Positions 32,410-41,638 of a stretch of DNA of 64,000 bases are shown piece after piece. A model generated the notes under the pieces. It did no database searches. It had not been told where the DNA came from and saw only the letters and a program-made list of their open reading frames with translations. Each line of letters begins with the position of its first letter. Position 1 is the first letter of the stretch. Origin of the DNA: Dolichospermum flos-aquae CCAP 1403/13F (GTDB lineage: Bacteria; Cyanobacteriota; Cyanobacteriia; Cyanobacteriales; Nostocaceae); contig NZ_CP051206.1 in the NCBI RefSeq assembly GCF_012516395.1, positions 4,779,334 through 4,843,333 on the forward strand. The letters are read 5' to 3'. Made by a program: the position numbers and the translations under genes.

Positions 32410-34210
32410 CAATACCCGTGAATGAAATTAATAGCCTACAAATAATTACTAATATTAATTCTGCAAATATTAAGGCATAAAAATAACTTCAGTTTAGTCT
32501 AAACTCCAGGCAAAATGTATCTAAAATTATATGATCATGAGATTTTTCTTGAATTTATAAATCATCAATCTTGTCAATTATTTGAAATCAAATTTAAAAA
32601 ATCATAAATGTGTCATTTTTTTCGTCGAGAATTTTTATTCCTGCTCCAAAATGAGTAGCCTGATAGTATATATTGACAAAATATGAAAGAATATTTAAGC
32701 TTTATAAGAGTTTATTTCAAGTCATCCTTGACAGTTTTGTATGGGAATTCAAAAAGAACATCATCAGATGCTTACTCAGTTTACGACAGAATATGATCTG
32801 CAACCAATTGCAAAACATTTATCAACTATTATCAAAGAATCTTTGGCGAGTGTTTCATCAAGTAAATGTCGTCAAGGAACGATTCTAGTACCAACGTTTG
32901 TCATTTGGTTTGTAATTCTCTCCACTATCCGTCGTGATTTAAGTTATTTAGGAATAATGGATTGGATGATATCAGGATTGAGGTGGTTATCCTGTTGTCT
33001 ACCAAAACAACTTATTTCTGAAGGTGCTATGAGTCATGCCAGAGTTCGTATAGGATTAACAGTTTTTCAACTAATATTTAAAAAACTCACTTCTAGTTTG
33101 ACAACATTGAAATATGACTTTCATAAATGGACTACAGTAATATTTGATGGTTCCACAGGTACGACACCTGATACTGAAAGTAATCGTGATAAATTTGGGA
33201 AGTCTAAATGTGGTCGAGGAGAAAGTGCTTTTCCCATGCTGAGAATAGTCACATTAATATCAGCATCAACACGCCTGATCCTAGATTTTACCTATGGTTC
33301 GAGCCAAGGTAAAGGAACTGGTGAAAGGACTTTAATGACTAAATTACTGGCACAATTTAACCAGAAAAACTTATTATTTTTATTAGATGCTGGTTTATAT
33401 TCCTTTGCAACTATTTTTAGTATTCGTACAAAAGAATGCGACTTTTTACTTAGGGTAGCTTCTAATGTTAAACTACCTGTTATCTCTGATTCTCGTTTGC
33501 CAGATGGATACATGGCTAGATATCCAGATGGAAGTTATTTATCAGAAATTAATGGCAAAATTCTCAATTTAGAAAAATCTACAGAATCGCATAAACAATG
33601 GAATCAGGAAAGTATCATTGTCCGAGTTATTGAATATCAAATTCCTGGTTTTCTCCCTCGTCGTTTAGTTACTAGTATTATTGACCCTAATATTTCTGCC
33701 AAAGAATTAATTATTCACTATCATTGCAGATGGGAGGTGGAAATTAGTTTCTGTGAAATAAAAACACATCAATGTGCTACGCTCAAAGGACAAATGCCCA
33801 CTATTTTTCGGAGCAAAACATCTGAATTAGTCGAACAAGAACTTTATGCTATGTTAATTGCTTATAATCTACTCCGCGATTTAATTTACCAATCTGCTAA
33901 CGAATATAATAAAAATCCTTTACTCCTTAGTTTTCTTGAATCTTTGCAACTAGTTATAGATTTAGTACAACTCATCAGCCATTCATCCTTAAAATTACGA
34001 GAAATTCAACATCAATATTTATTATCATTAATTTCCCAGTCTGAAATTGATCGCCCCCGACGAAAACGTATTAATCCCCGTGTTGTCAAAATTAAAATGT
34101 CCAAATTCAAGCGCAAAAACTCTTCCCATAAATCTGAAATCAGAGATATAGAAAAAGACTTGAAAATCCTTCCCCCACAAGCAGTTTGACAATTTCATTC
34201 ACGGGTATTG
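32410..34210 (+). mobile_element. Complete IS4-family insertion sequence
   Basis: 1801 bp with perfect 20-bp terminal inverted repeats CAATACCCGTGAATGAAATT (32410-32429; complement at 34191-34210). The 10-bp target duplication CTTTTAAATA is at 32400-32409 and 34211-34220. One transposase gene fills 32741-34189. The left 310 bases are AT-rich and noncoding. Confidence 0.95.
32741..34189 (+). CDS. IS4-family transposase
   Basis: 482 residues, full length for the family. Catalytic Asp136 is in TVIFDGST, Asp216 in LLFLLDAGLYS, and Glu334 in the IS4 signature Y-x2-R-x3-E-x6-K (Y327, R330, E334, K341; HYHCRWEVEISFCEIK). The N-terminal domain (QFTTEYDLQPIAKHLSTI) is of the IS4 type. Ends, duplication and frame are all intact, so the element could be active. 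It lies in the opposite orientation to the interrupted gene. Confidence 0.95.
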   Translation: MGIQKEHHQMLTQFTTEYDLQPIAKHLSTIIKESLASVSSSKCRQGTILVPTFVIWFVILSTIRRDLSYLGIMDWMISGLRWLSCCLPKQLISEGAMSHARVRIGLTVFQLIFKKLTSSLTTLKYDFHKWTTVIFDGSTGTTPDTESNRDKFGKSKCGRGESAFPMLRIVTLISASTRLILDFTYGSSQGKGTGERTLMTKLLAQFNQKNLLFLLDAGLYSFATIFSIRTKECDFLLRVASNVKLPVISDSRLPDGYMARYPDGSYLSEINGKILNLEKSTESHKQWNQESIIVRVIEYQIPGFLPRRLVTSIIDPNISAKELIIHYHCRWEVEISFCEIKTHQCATLKGQMPTIFRSKTSELVEQELYAMLIAYNLLRDLIYQSANEYNKNPLLLSFLESLQLVIDLVQLISHSSLKLREIQHQYLLSLISQSEIDRPRRKRINPRVVKIKMSKFKRKNSSHKSEIRDIEKDLKILPPQAV

Positions 34211-34448
34211 CTTTTAAATATAAAGGAGCAGCCGCAATTAAAGTTTTATCTCGCCACAAAATCAAGTGATTTGGCAACCAACCTGTATTGGCTGTAACAC
34301 TTTGGGATATTTCCAAATTGTGCAACCAATCCCATTCTAAAAAAGGCGTTTTTAACGGCATTGCTAAAGCATCCCAGTCTGCTTGGGGAACATCGGCGAT
34401 TGTGTGCGTCCAAACAAGAGAATAATGGGGTTTGTGTTCTTTGATCAT
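34211..34448 (-). pseudogene. FemAB/GNAT-like acetyltransferase, 5' part
   Basis: The N-terminal 79 codons of the interrupted gene, starting at ATG 34448: MIKEHKPHYSLVWTHTIADV, then WDALAMPLKTPFLEWDWLHN and LILWRDKTLIAAAPLYLK. The last residues LYLK repeat at the start of the 3' part because of the target duplication. An upstream in-frame start at 34466 exists but is less likely. See 31468-32409 for the restored protein. Confidence 0.9.
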
Positions 34449-34499
34449 TGTGTAGTTTCCCAACAATTTTATATTTTGAATTTACGCCTGAATCCTGAC

Positions 34500-35186
34500 T
34501 TATGACTCCTGAATTATCCTATAGTGTAAAAACACTTCTTGCTCTATTGTGGATACTTCTAATAATTGTAACTTAGGAGCAAGATCAGCTAAAAATCCTG
34601 TCCCCTCCACAGGTGAAGGGGCAATACTACCACCTAAAATTAATGGACAAATAGTGAGCCAGATTTCATCAATTAAATCAGATTCTAGGAAAGATGCCAC
34701 TAATTGTCCTCCTCCCAAAATAGCCAGACGGGTAATTTGTAACCGTGCTAAATATTTTAAAGCAGCCAAAATGTCAATTTCTTTGGCAGCAGTTTCAAAG
34801 ACTAAAACTTGCTCAAACTCTGATCTTTCTTGCCAAAAATAAGCCCCTAGAGAAGTTGTGAGTAACCACCGTCTCACCGGTTGTTGAAAAAATTTAATGT
34901 CCGGATTCAGATTGCCTGAACGGGAAATCACTATATTAACTGGCTGGGGATGCTTGTCTGCTTTTTTTCTTTGTTGCAAGAGTATTGTCTCTGTGATGGT
35001 CATTGTTGTAATGTAGGCACGAAGAGTACCAGCACCAAATAAAATGGCATCAGATGCAGCAATTTGTTTCTCCAGGTGTATTTTATCAACCAATGAGCCA
35101 AACCGCGCAGGCGATCGCCTAAAATCTGCTATTTTACCATCAACACTCATGGCTAAAACTACTGTGGTATGAGGACGATTTTGCAT
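34500..35186 (-). CDS. RibD C-terminal-like reductase
   Basis: 228 residues, matching the dihydrofolate-reductase-like domain of RibD: TTVVLAMSVDGKIADFRRSP at the start, SDAILFGAGTLRAY, NIVISRSGNLNP, LAILGGGQLVASFLESDLID and IWLTICPLILGG. RibD's reductase half makes the ribitylamino pyrimidine in riboflavin synthesis, and free-standing copies such as this lack the deaminase domain. It could be the pathway reductase or a related NADPH enzyme. It ends 52 bases before the interrupted acetyltransferase gene on the same strand. Confidence 0.85.
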   Translation of the reverse strand: MQNRPHTTVVLAMSVDGKIADFRRSPARFGSLVDKIHLEKQIAASDAILFGAGTLRAYITTMTITETILLQQRKKADKHPQPVNIVISRSGNLNPDIKFFQQPVRRWLLTTSLGAYFWQERSEFEQVLVFETAAKEIDILAALKYLARLQITRLAILGGGQLVASFLESDLIDEIWLTICPLILGGSIAPSPVEGTGFLADLAPKLQLLEVSTIEQEVFLHYRIIQES

Positions 35187-35336
35187 GATTGGGTTGCTTT
35201 GATATTTTTTATGAGGGGATAGATTATTGAAAAATCTATAGCTACAAGATAATTTTGAATAATTTTACACCATTAATATGAATATGCAACAGCAGTCACT
35301 ATTTAATCTACATTTTATAAAATTTAGTATATGGAA

Positions 35337-35458
35337 CAATACCTTGTCCAAATCGAGAAAAGTCTTGATTTGTAGGTTGGGTTGAAGGATGAAACCCAAC
35401 ATGAGCGTCGGGTTGCGCTGTCGCTTAACCCAACCTACGAAAAATGAACAAGGTATTG
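35337..35458. repeat. 122-bp inverted-repeat element
   Basis: Ends CAATACCTTGT/ACAAGGTATTG (perfect 11 bp), with an inner pair GTAGGTTGGGTT / AACCCAACCTAC. A degenerate left part is at about 1834-1880 and an isolated inner segment at about 38469. No clear target duplication. The rest of the gap 35187-35655 is AT-rich without visible genes. Confidence 0.7.
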
Positions 35459-35655
35459 ATAGAAGATTGATAAATTTATGTTCCAGTCATTAGTGAGATA
35501 TTTTTTAAATTTCCAATTCTTACCTGTTCTCTCCTTTCTAACTTGGAAATTTAAATTAATAGTAAACTCATCATCAATTAATAAAATGTCTCCCTTGACT
35601 AGTGTAATTTCATATCTTTATTATTGTAGTTTGAAGATGCGAAGTGAGACAAACA

Positions 35656-37548
35656 ATGGCTAAATCTCGTCAATCGTCATTTCGACAAATCTTAGTAACA
35701 AGAATACTGCTAGTATTTATCCCAGTTTTATTAGTAGGAGAAATGGTTGCCTTGAATAAAGCTCGTTCTAGTTTGTTAAATACTGCCCAACAAAATTTAA
35801 CAGAAAGTGCAGTTAATAAAGGAGAAAAAATTACTGATGATATTGCCGCTTTACGCTCCAATTTAATTACAGCTAGTCAAACTAAAGTAATTCAATCAGG
35901 TTCACCTTTCCAAACTGAACAATTTCTTAAACAACTAAAAAAACAACTACCAACCCAAACTGATTGTCTCCAATTAACCCGCATTAAAAAAGGTGAGATA
36001 ATTGCCAGTAGTTGTGGTGTTCAAGAAATTATGCCATCAGGCTTATCTCTTACCAGCAATGACGTTGATATTCAATTTATATTACCATCCCAATCGGGAA
36101 AAACTGGTAAAAGAGACAAACAAAATCAACTACAATTATTTTTATCAATTCCTGTTTCTAATCAACGTGGTAATTTAGCCTACCGATTAAGCATGAAAAC
36201 CACATTATATCAACAAAATCCCAATCATCCAGGCTCATTAACGGGTTTTTTGGTAGTCATTGCTGAAGACGGTAGAGTTTTAGCTCATCCATTACCAGAA
36301 AGAATCGGTACTAATATTAAAGATTATACCGATGTAGACAGAATCCAAGCTATAGTTAAAAATGCCTTGAGTGGAAGTAATAATTCCAGTAATTTATCCT
36401 TTATAGAAGGACAAGAACTGGTTGCAGGTTTTACAGCTACTACTAAACCTATCACTACAAAACCATCACAAAGATGGATTGTCCTAGCAGTTACAAGTGT
36501 AGAAAATGCCCTATTTGGTTTAGAAGAAATTAAACTAATTCTCATTGTTTTAACAGTTGGTTTAATTGGTGCAAGTTTATTGGCATCATTTTATTTAGTT
36601 CCTTATTTAGCAGGTCCAGTAGAAGAACTCCGCGACTATGCTATTAATCTTCATAGTCACCACGCAGCACAACCCATTCCCCGCAACTTCAAAATTCGAG
36701 AATTTAACCAACTAGCTCAAGCATTAGATCAAATGGTAGAAAGACTCAAAGATTGGGCTGAAGAATTAGAAATTGCTTGGAAAGAAGCTAAATCAGCCAA
36801 TCAAGTGAAAAGTCAATTTCTAGCCACAACTTCTCACGAATTAAGAAATCCACTGAATATTATTATTAACTGTGTGCGGTTAGTGCGTGATGATTTATGT
36901 GATAGTAGAGAAGAAGAATTAGAGTTTCTTAAAAAAGCCGACGATACAGCAATTCATTTATTAGGAATAATTAATGATTTGCTAGATATTTCTAAAATAG
37001 AAGCTGGTAAACTTTCTGTAATTACAGTACCGCTAGATTTACGACAATTATTATTAGAGGTAATTAATTTACAATCAGTTAATATCCAATATAAAGGACT
37101 ACAATTAATTTGTGATATAGGTGATAAGCCTATTCCTATAAAGTCTGATTCCATTAAACTCAAACAAGTGTTAATTAATATTATTGGTAATGCTACTAAA
37201 TTCACTGATGAAGGTAGTATTCAAATTACCATGAGTATTAATCGTCATCAGCAGTATGTTTTAGTTTCTATTAAAGATACAGGAATTGGTATTGATCCAG
37301 GAGAACAAGGTAAACTATTTCGTCCCTTTGTGATGGTTGACGGGACAACTACGCGCAAGTTTGAAGGAACTGGATTGGGTTTAGCAATTTCTCGGAATTT
37401 AATTGAACTCATGGGTGGTAAAATCACTTTAGAGAGTTTGGGGTTAAATCAAGGAACAACAGTAATTATTAAATTACCTTTGATTGATATGGCTTTATTA
37501 CCTAATCCAGAAAAAAAAGATGTGGTCATAAATGGAGTTAGGAGTTAA
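35656..37548 (+). CDS. Membrane sensor histidine kinase
   Basis: 630 residues from the ATG at 35656; a GTG four codons earlier is possible. A membrane helix (ILVTRILLVFIPVLLVGEMV) opens an extracytoplasmic sensor region of about 260 residues (Cache-like; GFLVVIAEDGRVLAHPLPER). A second helix follows (LILIVLTVGLIGASLLASFY), then HAMP, HisKA with the phospho-His in TTSHELRNPLN, and HATPase_c ([24 protein letters not shown]). There is no receiver domain and no adjacent response regulator, so its partner is unknown. The metal-related lipoprotein follows 57 bases later and might be its target or ligand-handling partner. Confidence 0.92.
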   Translation: MAKSRQSSFRQILVTRILLVFIPVLLVGEMVALNKARSSLLNTAQQNLTESAVNKGEKITDDIAALRSNLITASQTKVIQSGSPFQTEQFLKQLKKQLPTQTDCLQLTRIKKGEIIASSCGVQEIMPSGLSLTSNDVDIQFILPSQSGKTGKRDKQNQLQLFLSIPVSNQRGNLAYRLSMKTTLYQQNPNHPGSLTGFLVVIAEDGRVLAHPLPERIGTNIKDYTDVDRIQAIVKNALSGSNNSSNLSFIEGQELVAGFTATTKPITTKPSQRWIVLAVTSVENALFGLEEIKLILIVLTVGLIGASLLASFYLVPYLAGPVEELRDYAINLHSHHAAQPIPRNFKIREFNQLAQALDQMVERLKDWAEELEIAWKEAKSANQVKSQFLATTSHELRNPLNIIINCVRLVRDDLCDSREEELEFLKKADDTAIHLLGIINDLLDISKIEAGKLSVITVPLDLRQLLLEVINLQSVNIQYKGLQLICDIGDKPIPIKSDSIKLKQVLINIIGNATKFTDEGSIQITMSINRHQQYVLVSIKDTGIGIDPGEQGKLFRPFVMVDGTTTRKFEGTGLGLAISRNLIELMGGKITLESLGLNQGTTVIIKLPLIDMALLPNPEKKDVVINGVRS

Positions 37549-37605
37549 TTCTGGCTCTGAGAAATGTTCCGCAAACAATAAATTTCAAATTACCACCCTC
37601 CTAAA

Positions 37606-38463
37606 ATGAAGCGATTTTTTGCAAGTATTTTTGTAGTTACAACTTTACTATTAGCTCCTGGTTGTTCATCAAATACTAAATCTAATGAAACACAAGTTTT
37701 ACCTAGTATAATGACGAATCATGATGGACATTCCATGGAACATATGAATCATGAAAATAATTCACAAATAACTACCAAAGTTAAATTAACTGCTCCGAAA
37801 AGTTTATCACCAAATCAACCAATTAACTTAGTTATTGATATTCAAGACTCTACGGGAAAACCTGTGAATAAGTTTGACATTTTCCAAGAAAAAATCATGC
37901 ACTTAATTGTTGTGAGAGATGATTTACAATTTTTTGATCATATTCATCCCGAATATAAAGAAAATGGTCGCTTTGAAGTAACTGCAAATTTTCCAGAGTC
38001 AGGAAATTATACACTTTTCAGTGATTATAAACCTGCTGGAAATCAGGAAAATGTCTCATTAATGAATATTACAATTCCTGGTACAGTTCCATTACCAAAA
38101 AATTTAGAAAAGTTCACCAAAACTAAAACTATCTCAGATACTAAAGTCAATCTGAATATTTCTGCACCAAAAATCAAAGTCGGTCAAGACATTAACTTAA
38201 CTTTTGACTTAAAAGACAACAAAAATCAACCAATTCAAGATTTACAACCTTATTTGGGAGAAAAAGGACATTTAGTAATTATTAAAAGTTCATCTCCCCT
38301 GACTTCATCTGATTATATCCATGCACACGCAATCAAAAATACTCCAGATGGAAAAATCGAATTTCATACAAAATTCCCCAAACCAGGAACATATAAAATG
38401 TGGATGCAATTTAATCGCAATGGACAAATCAAAACCGCAGATTTTTGGGTAAATGTAGAATAG
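37606..38463 (+). CDS. Periplasmic lipoprotein with His/Met-rich segment and tandem beta domains
   Basis: 285 residues. A lipoprotein signal (MKRFFASIFVVTTLLLAPGC, Cys20) precedes a metal-binding-like segment HDGHSMEHMNHENN (residues 39-52). Two similar beta-sandwich units follow, with MHLIVVRDDLQFFDHIHPEY in the first and GHLVIIKSSSPLTSSDYIHA in the second; both read like the FixH/YtkA-type fold with conserved H-x-H pairs. Proteins of this form accompany copper handling systems in other bacteria. A periplasmic copper-related role is inferred from the His/Met content only. Confidence 0.7.
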   Translation: MKRFFASIFVVTTLLLAPGCSSNTKSNETQVLPSIMTNHDGHSMEHMNHENNSQITTKVKLTAPKSLSPNQPINLVIDIQDSTGKPVNKFDIFQEKIMHLIVVRDDLQFFDHIHPEYKENGRFEVTANFPESGNYTLFSDYKPAGNQENVSLMNITIPGTVPLPKNLEKFTKTKTISDTKVNLNISAPKIKVGQDINLTFDLKDNKNQPIQDLQPYLGEKGHLVIIKSSSPLTSSDYIHAHAIKNTPDGKIEFHTKFPKPGTYKMWMQFNRNGQIKTADFWVNVE

Positions 38464-38521
38464 AAAATCGTAGGTTGGGTTAAGCGACAGCCAGGGAATT
38501 AATTCCCAGTCTCATAACAAA

Positions 38522-38539
38522 AGTCGGCTCAAGCCGACT
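38522..38539. repeat. 18-bp REP-like palindrome, 5' of second HUH transposase
   Basis: AGTCGGCTCAAGCCGACT, perfect 8-bp arms with a two-base centre, preceded by AATTCCCAGTCTCATAACAA. The same unit recurs at 39218 and 39308. Confidence 0.85.
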
Positions 38540-38695
38540 ATATTTGTATGATGTTTCCCCAAAATTTTATCTTTAGTCAGCTTTAGCTTACTTTTGCTAT
38601 TAGCCTTAGAATTCATTCTGAGGCGGACTATATTTTTCTGTATTTATGGGAATATTAAATATGAGAATATTTAGAATCATAAATAAGGTGTATTT

Positions 38696-39166
38696 ATGGC
38701 TTTGTGGAGACTTTATTATCATCTGGTTTGGGCAACAAAAGAGCGTCAGCCACTAATTACCAGGGAACGGGAAGGGAAACTTTACGGTTACATTATTAGC
38801 AAAGCTGATGAACTTGGTACTATTATTCATGCTATTGACGGCATAGAAAATCATATTCATTTAGTGGCTTCTATTCCGCCAAAGATTTCCATTTCTGATT
38901 TTGTGCAAAAAATTAAAGGCAGTAGCACCCATTATATTAATCATTTATCTCCTGGAGAAGATACCTTTGGTTGGCAAAGAGGATATGGGGTTTTTTCACT
39001 GGGGAGAAAACAATTGGAACAAGCGGTTATTTATGTGAGAAATCAAAAGGAGCATCATTCAAATGGCACAACAATTGCATCTTTGGAAGAACATAATCAA
39101 GATGATGATGCTCCCACAAAATTTTATCTTTCGCAACCGCCTGAGAATGAATTTTCAGTCTCATAA
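38696..39166 (+). CDS. IS200-type Y1 (HUH) transposase
   Basis: 156 residues. It shows LYYHLVWATKERQPLI, the HUH motif IENHIHLV (H53-x-H55), FVQKIKGSSTHYINH, and the Tyr helix LEQAVIYVRNQKEHH (Tyr113). The C-terminal tail is acidic (EEHNQDDDAPTKFYLSQPPE). It is more like the stand-alone cyanobacterial IS200-like or RAYT-related proteins than the TnpA of IS605, and no TnpB is nearby. It is flanked by copies of its own 18-bp palindrome, one before and two after, so it probably moves or maintains that family. Confidence 0.9.
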   Translation: MALWRLYYHLVWATKERQPLITREREGKLYGYIISKADELGTIIHAIDGIENHIHLVASIPPKISISDFVQKIKGSSTHYINHLSPGEDTFGWQRGYGVFSLGRKQLEQAVIYVRNQKEHHSNGTTIASLEEHNQDDDAPTKFYLSQPPENEFSVS

Positions 39167-39217
39167 TGAAAGTCTCATAATGAAAGCCAGGGAATGAATT
39201 CCCAGTCTCATAACAAA

Positions 39218-39235
39218 AGTCGGCTCAAGCCGACT
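39218..39235. repeat. 18-bp REP-like palindrome, copy 2
   Basis: AGTCGGCTCAAGCCGACT after GAATTCCCAGTCTCATAACA, identical to the copy 5' of the transposase gene. Confidence 0.85.
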
Positions 39236-39307
39236 TTTGTTATGATGCTTTCCCAAAATTTCATCTTTCGCAACCGCCAGGGAATGAATTCCCAGTCTCA
39301 TAACAAA

Positions 39308-39325
39308 AGTCGGCTCAAGCCGACT
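39308..39325. repeat. 18-bp REP-like palindrome, copy 3
   Basis: Third identical palindrome, 90 bp after copy 2, with the same preceding sequence. Confidence 0.85.
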
Positions 39326-39378
39326 GTATTTTTATGATATTTCCCCAAAATTTATCCTTAGTCAGCTTTAGCTTACTT

Positions 39379-39600
39379 TTGCTATTAGCCATGGCTTCGC
39401 CACGCAGGCTATCAGAATTCATTCTGAAGCGGACTTTTTGCTATTAGCCATGGCTTCGCCACGCAGGCTATCAGAATTCATTCTGAAGCGGACTTTTTGC
39501 TATTAGCCATGGCTTCGCCACGCAGGCTATCAGAATTCATTCTCAGGCGCTATTATCCATGGCTTCGCCACGCAGGCTATCAGAATTAATTCTCAGGCGG
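39379..39600. repeat. 59-bp tandem repeat array
   Basis: Three complete units of 59 bp starting at 39379, 39438 and 39497, plus a degenerate fourth. Each contains CCATGGCTTCGCCACGCAGG and CTATCAGAATTCATTCTGA. The GGCTTCGCCACGCAGGCTATC core is also found singly at about 21310, 52890 and 55650. This fills most of the gap 39167-39643. Confidence 0.9.
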
Positions 39601-39643
39601 AATCAGACACATTTTACGTTGGGTTTCGTTCCTCAATCAAAAA

Positions 39644-41335
39644 TTAAAAAGGTGGTAATTCCTTCAGAATCGTGAAGCGAATATGGTTAATAGCTAAGTC
39701 ACCCAGGGAAACCTCTTCTTTCGTTAAGCGAATTCCATCCCTGGTTAAGGTTTCAAAAGTGATACCTTTACCAATTTCGATATGATACCAGCATAAGCCC
39801 ATAAAGAATCGTGTAGGATATGGTCCACCTTCTTCCAGATCATCAGGATTAGATTCCATTGGCAACCAACCAATTCCCGGAATATAAAACTCTAACCAAA
39901 CATGATTAAAATCGGGTTGGAGGGGAATTCCCTGATGTTCGGCATAAACTGGACATTTATATCTACCAACGGTGCGGCAAGGAATACCATTCAGGCGACA
40001 AAGTGCCAGTAATACACCTACATATTCGCCACATGAACCAGTACCCCGATCTAAAGCTATATCGGGTGAATCAATGTGAGGTTTAATAGCATAAGACAAT
40101 TGATCATAAACGTAGTTGCGGATACTGTACATTTTCCGTAACAGATTAGTTTCTGTACCAACGGCTGTGCGGGCTGCACGGATAACAATATCGGTATCCA
40201 TTGCTAGGTCGTCATCATCTACCAGATAGCGGGTTTTTAATTCTGGTGACAGTTCTGGAACATCTTCGACATCTTTAGGGGTGATGCGATGTTTAATGCC
40301 GCGTACTTCTACTAATGCCTTCCAGCCAAATATGTGACGTTCACCGGGGGCAAGGGTATCAAATTTAAAAACGGCTACTCTTTGTCCGTCAATGATTTCT
40401 TCTCTGAATGGTAAACCAATGGGTTCAACTTGTTGGACTTTTTGCCGTTGGGTTTCTGAGGGTAGGGCTATGCGCCATTCTATATCGGCTAAATAAATTT
40501 CATCAAGGGGGGAAATTTCTTCAACATAAGACATTTCTATCAGATAGCCATTAGAGAGGGCGTAGCGTTTATCCTCTTGGTAATGATATTGTAGAGAATG
40601 AATAAATGTGCGATCGCGGTAGGTTAATTCAAAACAAGGGTCAGCATTGGGATTATCCCGAATATAAGGTTCTTCGCTGGAGTATGCCACATAAATACGA
40701 TCTTTGCCTGTGTCATCCTGCCCCTGAACTGCGATACCTGTAGGAGAATCAAAAGCCGTGAGAACACTGAAACGCACTTCTCCAGTTGCCCTATCCATAG
40801 AGTAAACTGTTTGTTCCGTGCGATCGCATACCCATAAAGTTTCTTTACTAACTGCCAAGTTTTGGATACCGACACCAGGGGCATAAAATCTGGTGATTTC
40901 CTTGCGGGTATCCCGGTTAAAAATCAAAATATAGCCAAGTCTTTGGCAACTAACATAAACGGTAGATTCCCAAACGGCAACACCATCAGCGGGATAGGGT
41001 AAAGTTACAAAATGCTCTAAACCTAAAGATGCCAATTTACATAAATAGACACTATTATCACGAGTCACCCAAAGATCATCTTCCCACACAGCTAAACCGG
41101 TAACTTCTTTAAATTCGCGGACTTGGTGGGGATTGATAATTTTGCTGTTATCGGTAAGAGGGTCAATTTCTAATAAATGACCTTTAACCGTATCAATAGC
41201 AATAAGTCTATCCTTGATAAAAGCAATACCGTACAAGGTAGCAGCAGTAACTGGTCTGATTATTTTTTGCCCAAACATCTGGTTCACCGTCAAACTGGGT
41301 ACTGGAAAACTTATATCATTAAGCATATTAGTCAT
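39644..41335 (-). CDS. Transglutaminase-like protein with beta-propeller N-terminus
   Basis: 563 residues. The first 240 or so contain repeats like those of a beta-propeller (GIAFIKDRLIAIDTVKGHLL, GLAVWEDDLWVTRDNSVYLC, TLWVCDRTEQTVYSMDRATG). A middle beta domain follows, then the transglutaminase core. The triad is readable: Cys435 in GTGSCGEYVGVL, His478 in FNHVWLEF and Asp498 in ESNPDD. No signal peptide. Many bacterial members act as cysteine proteases or amidases rather than cross-linkers, and the substrate is unknown. Confidence 0.88.
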   Translation of the reverse strand: MTNMLNDISFPVPSLTVNQMFGQKIIRPVTAATLYGIAFIKDRLIAIDTVKGHLLEIDPLTDNSKIINPHQVREFKEVTGLAVWEDDLWVTRDNSVYLCKLASLGLEHFVTLPYPADGVAVWESTVYVSCQRLGYILIFNRDTRKEITRFYAPGVGIQNLAVSKETLWVCDRTEQTVYSMDRATGEVRFSVLTAFDSPTGIAVQGQDDTGKDRIYVAYSSEEPYIRDNPNADPCFELTYRDRTFIHSLQYHYQEDKRYALSNGYLIEMSYVEEISPLDEIYLADIEWRIALPSETQRQKVQQVEPIGLPFREEIIDGQRVAVFKFDTLAPGERHIFGWKALVEVRGIKHRITPKDVEDVPELSPELKTRYLVDDDDLAMDTDIVIRAARTAVGTETNLLRKMYSIRNYVYDQLSYAIKPHIDSPDIALDRGTGSCGEYVGVLLALCRLNGIPCRTVGRYKCPVYAEHQGIPLQPDFNHVWLEFYIPGIGWLPMESNPDDLEEGGPYPTRFFMGLCWYHIEIGKGITFETLTRDGIRLTKEEVSLGDLAINHIRFTILKELPPF

Positions 41336-41398
41336 AAATTATTATTTATTAGGGAACAGGGAACAGGGAAGAGAAATATTTTTTTGCAACTGACAACT

Positions 41399-41471
41399 GT
41401 ACGGGCGAAGCATTTGCAGAACTATTTTTGGCAATGACGGATAATTTATCTTCCAAATGCTTCGCCCCTAC
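41399..41471. repeat. 73-bp palindromic element, copy 2
   Basis: Opens GTACGGGCGAAGCATTTGCA and closes TTCGCCCCTAC. The centre is ACTATTTTTGGCAATGACGG. Flanked by ACAACT-type tandem repeats. Confidence 0.9.
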
Positions 41472-41479
41472 TAACAACT

Positions 41480-41552
41480 GTACGGGCGAAGCATTTGCAG
41501 AACTATTTTTGGCAATGACGGATGATTTATCTTCCAAATGCTTCGCCCCTAC
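41480..41552. repeat. 73-bp palindromic element, copy 3
   Basis: Tandem to copy 2 after an 8-base spacer TAACAACT, same orientation; shares the GCATTTGCA variant, so one duplicated from the other. Confidence 0.9.
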
Positions 41553-41638
41553 TAACAACTGACAATTGACCAATTCCACATTTTCGGACACCACTAAATT
41601 ATGATCGAATTTTGTAACCATTTCCTGTAACTTACACG

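Noticed and set aside
41349-41621. 90-codon minus-strand frame with a repeated LLVGAKHLEDKxSVIAKNSS-type unit
   Set aside because: It is a translation of two tandem 73-bp elements; the same happens at 46271-46477. No ribosome-binding site or family.
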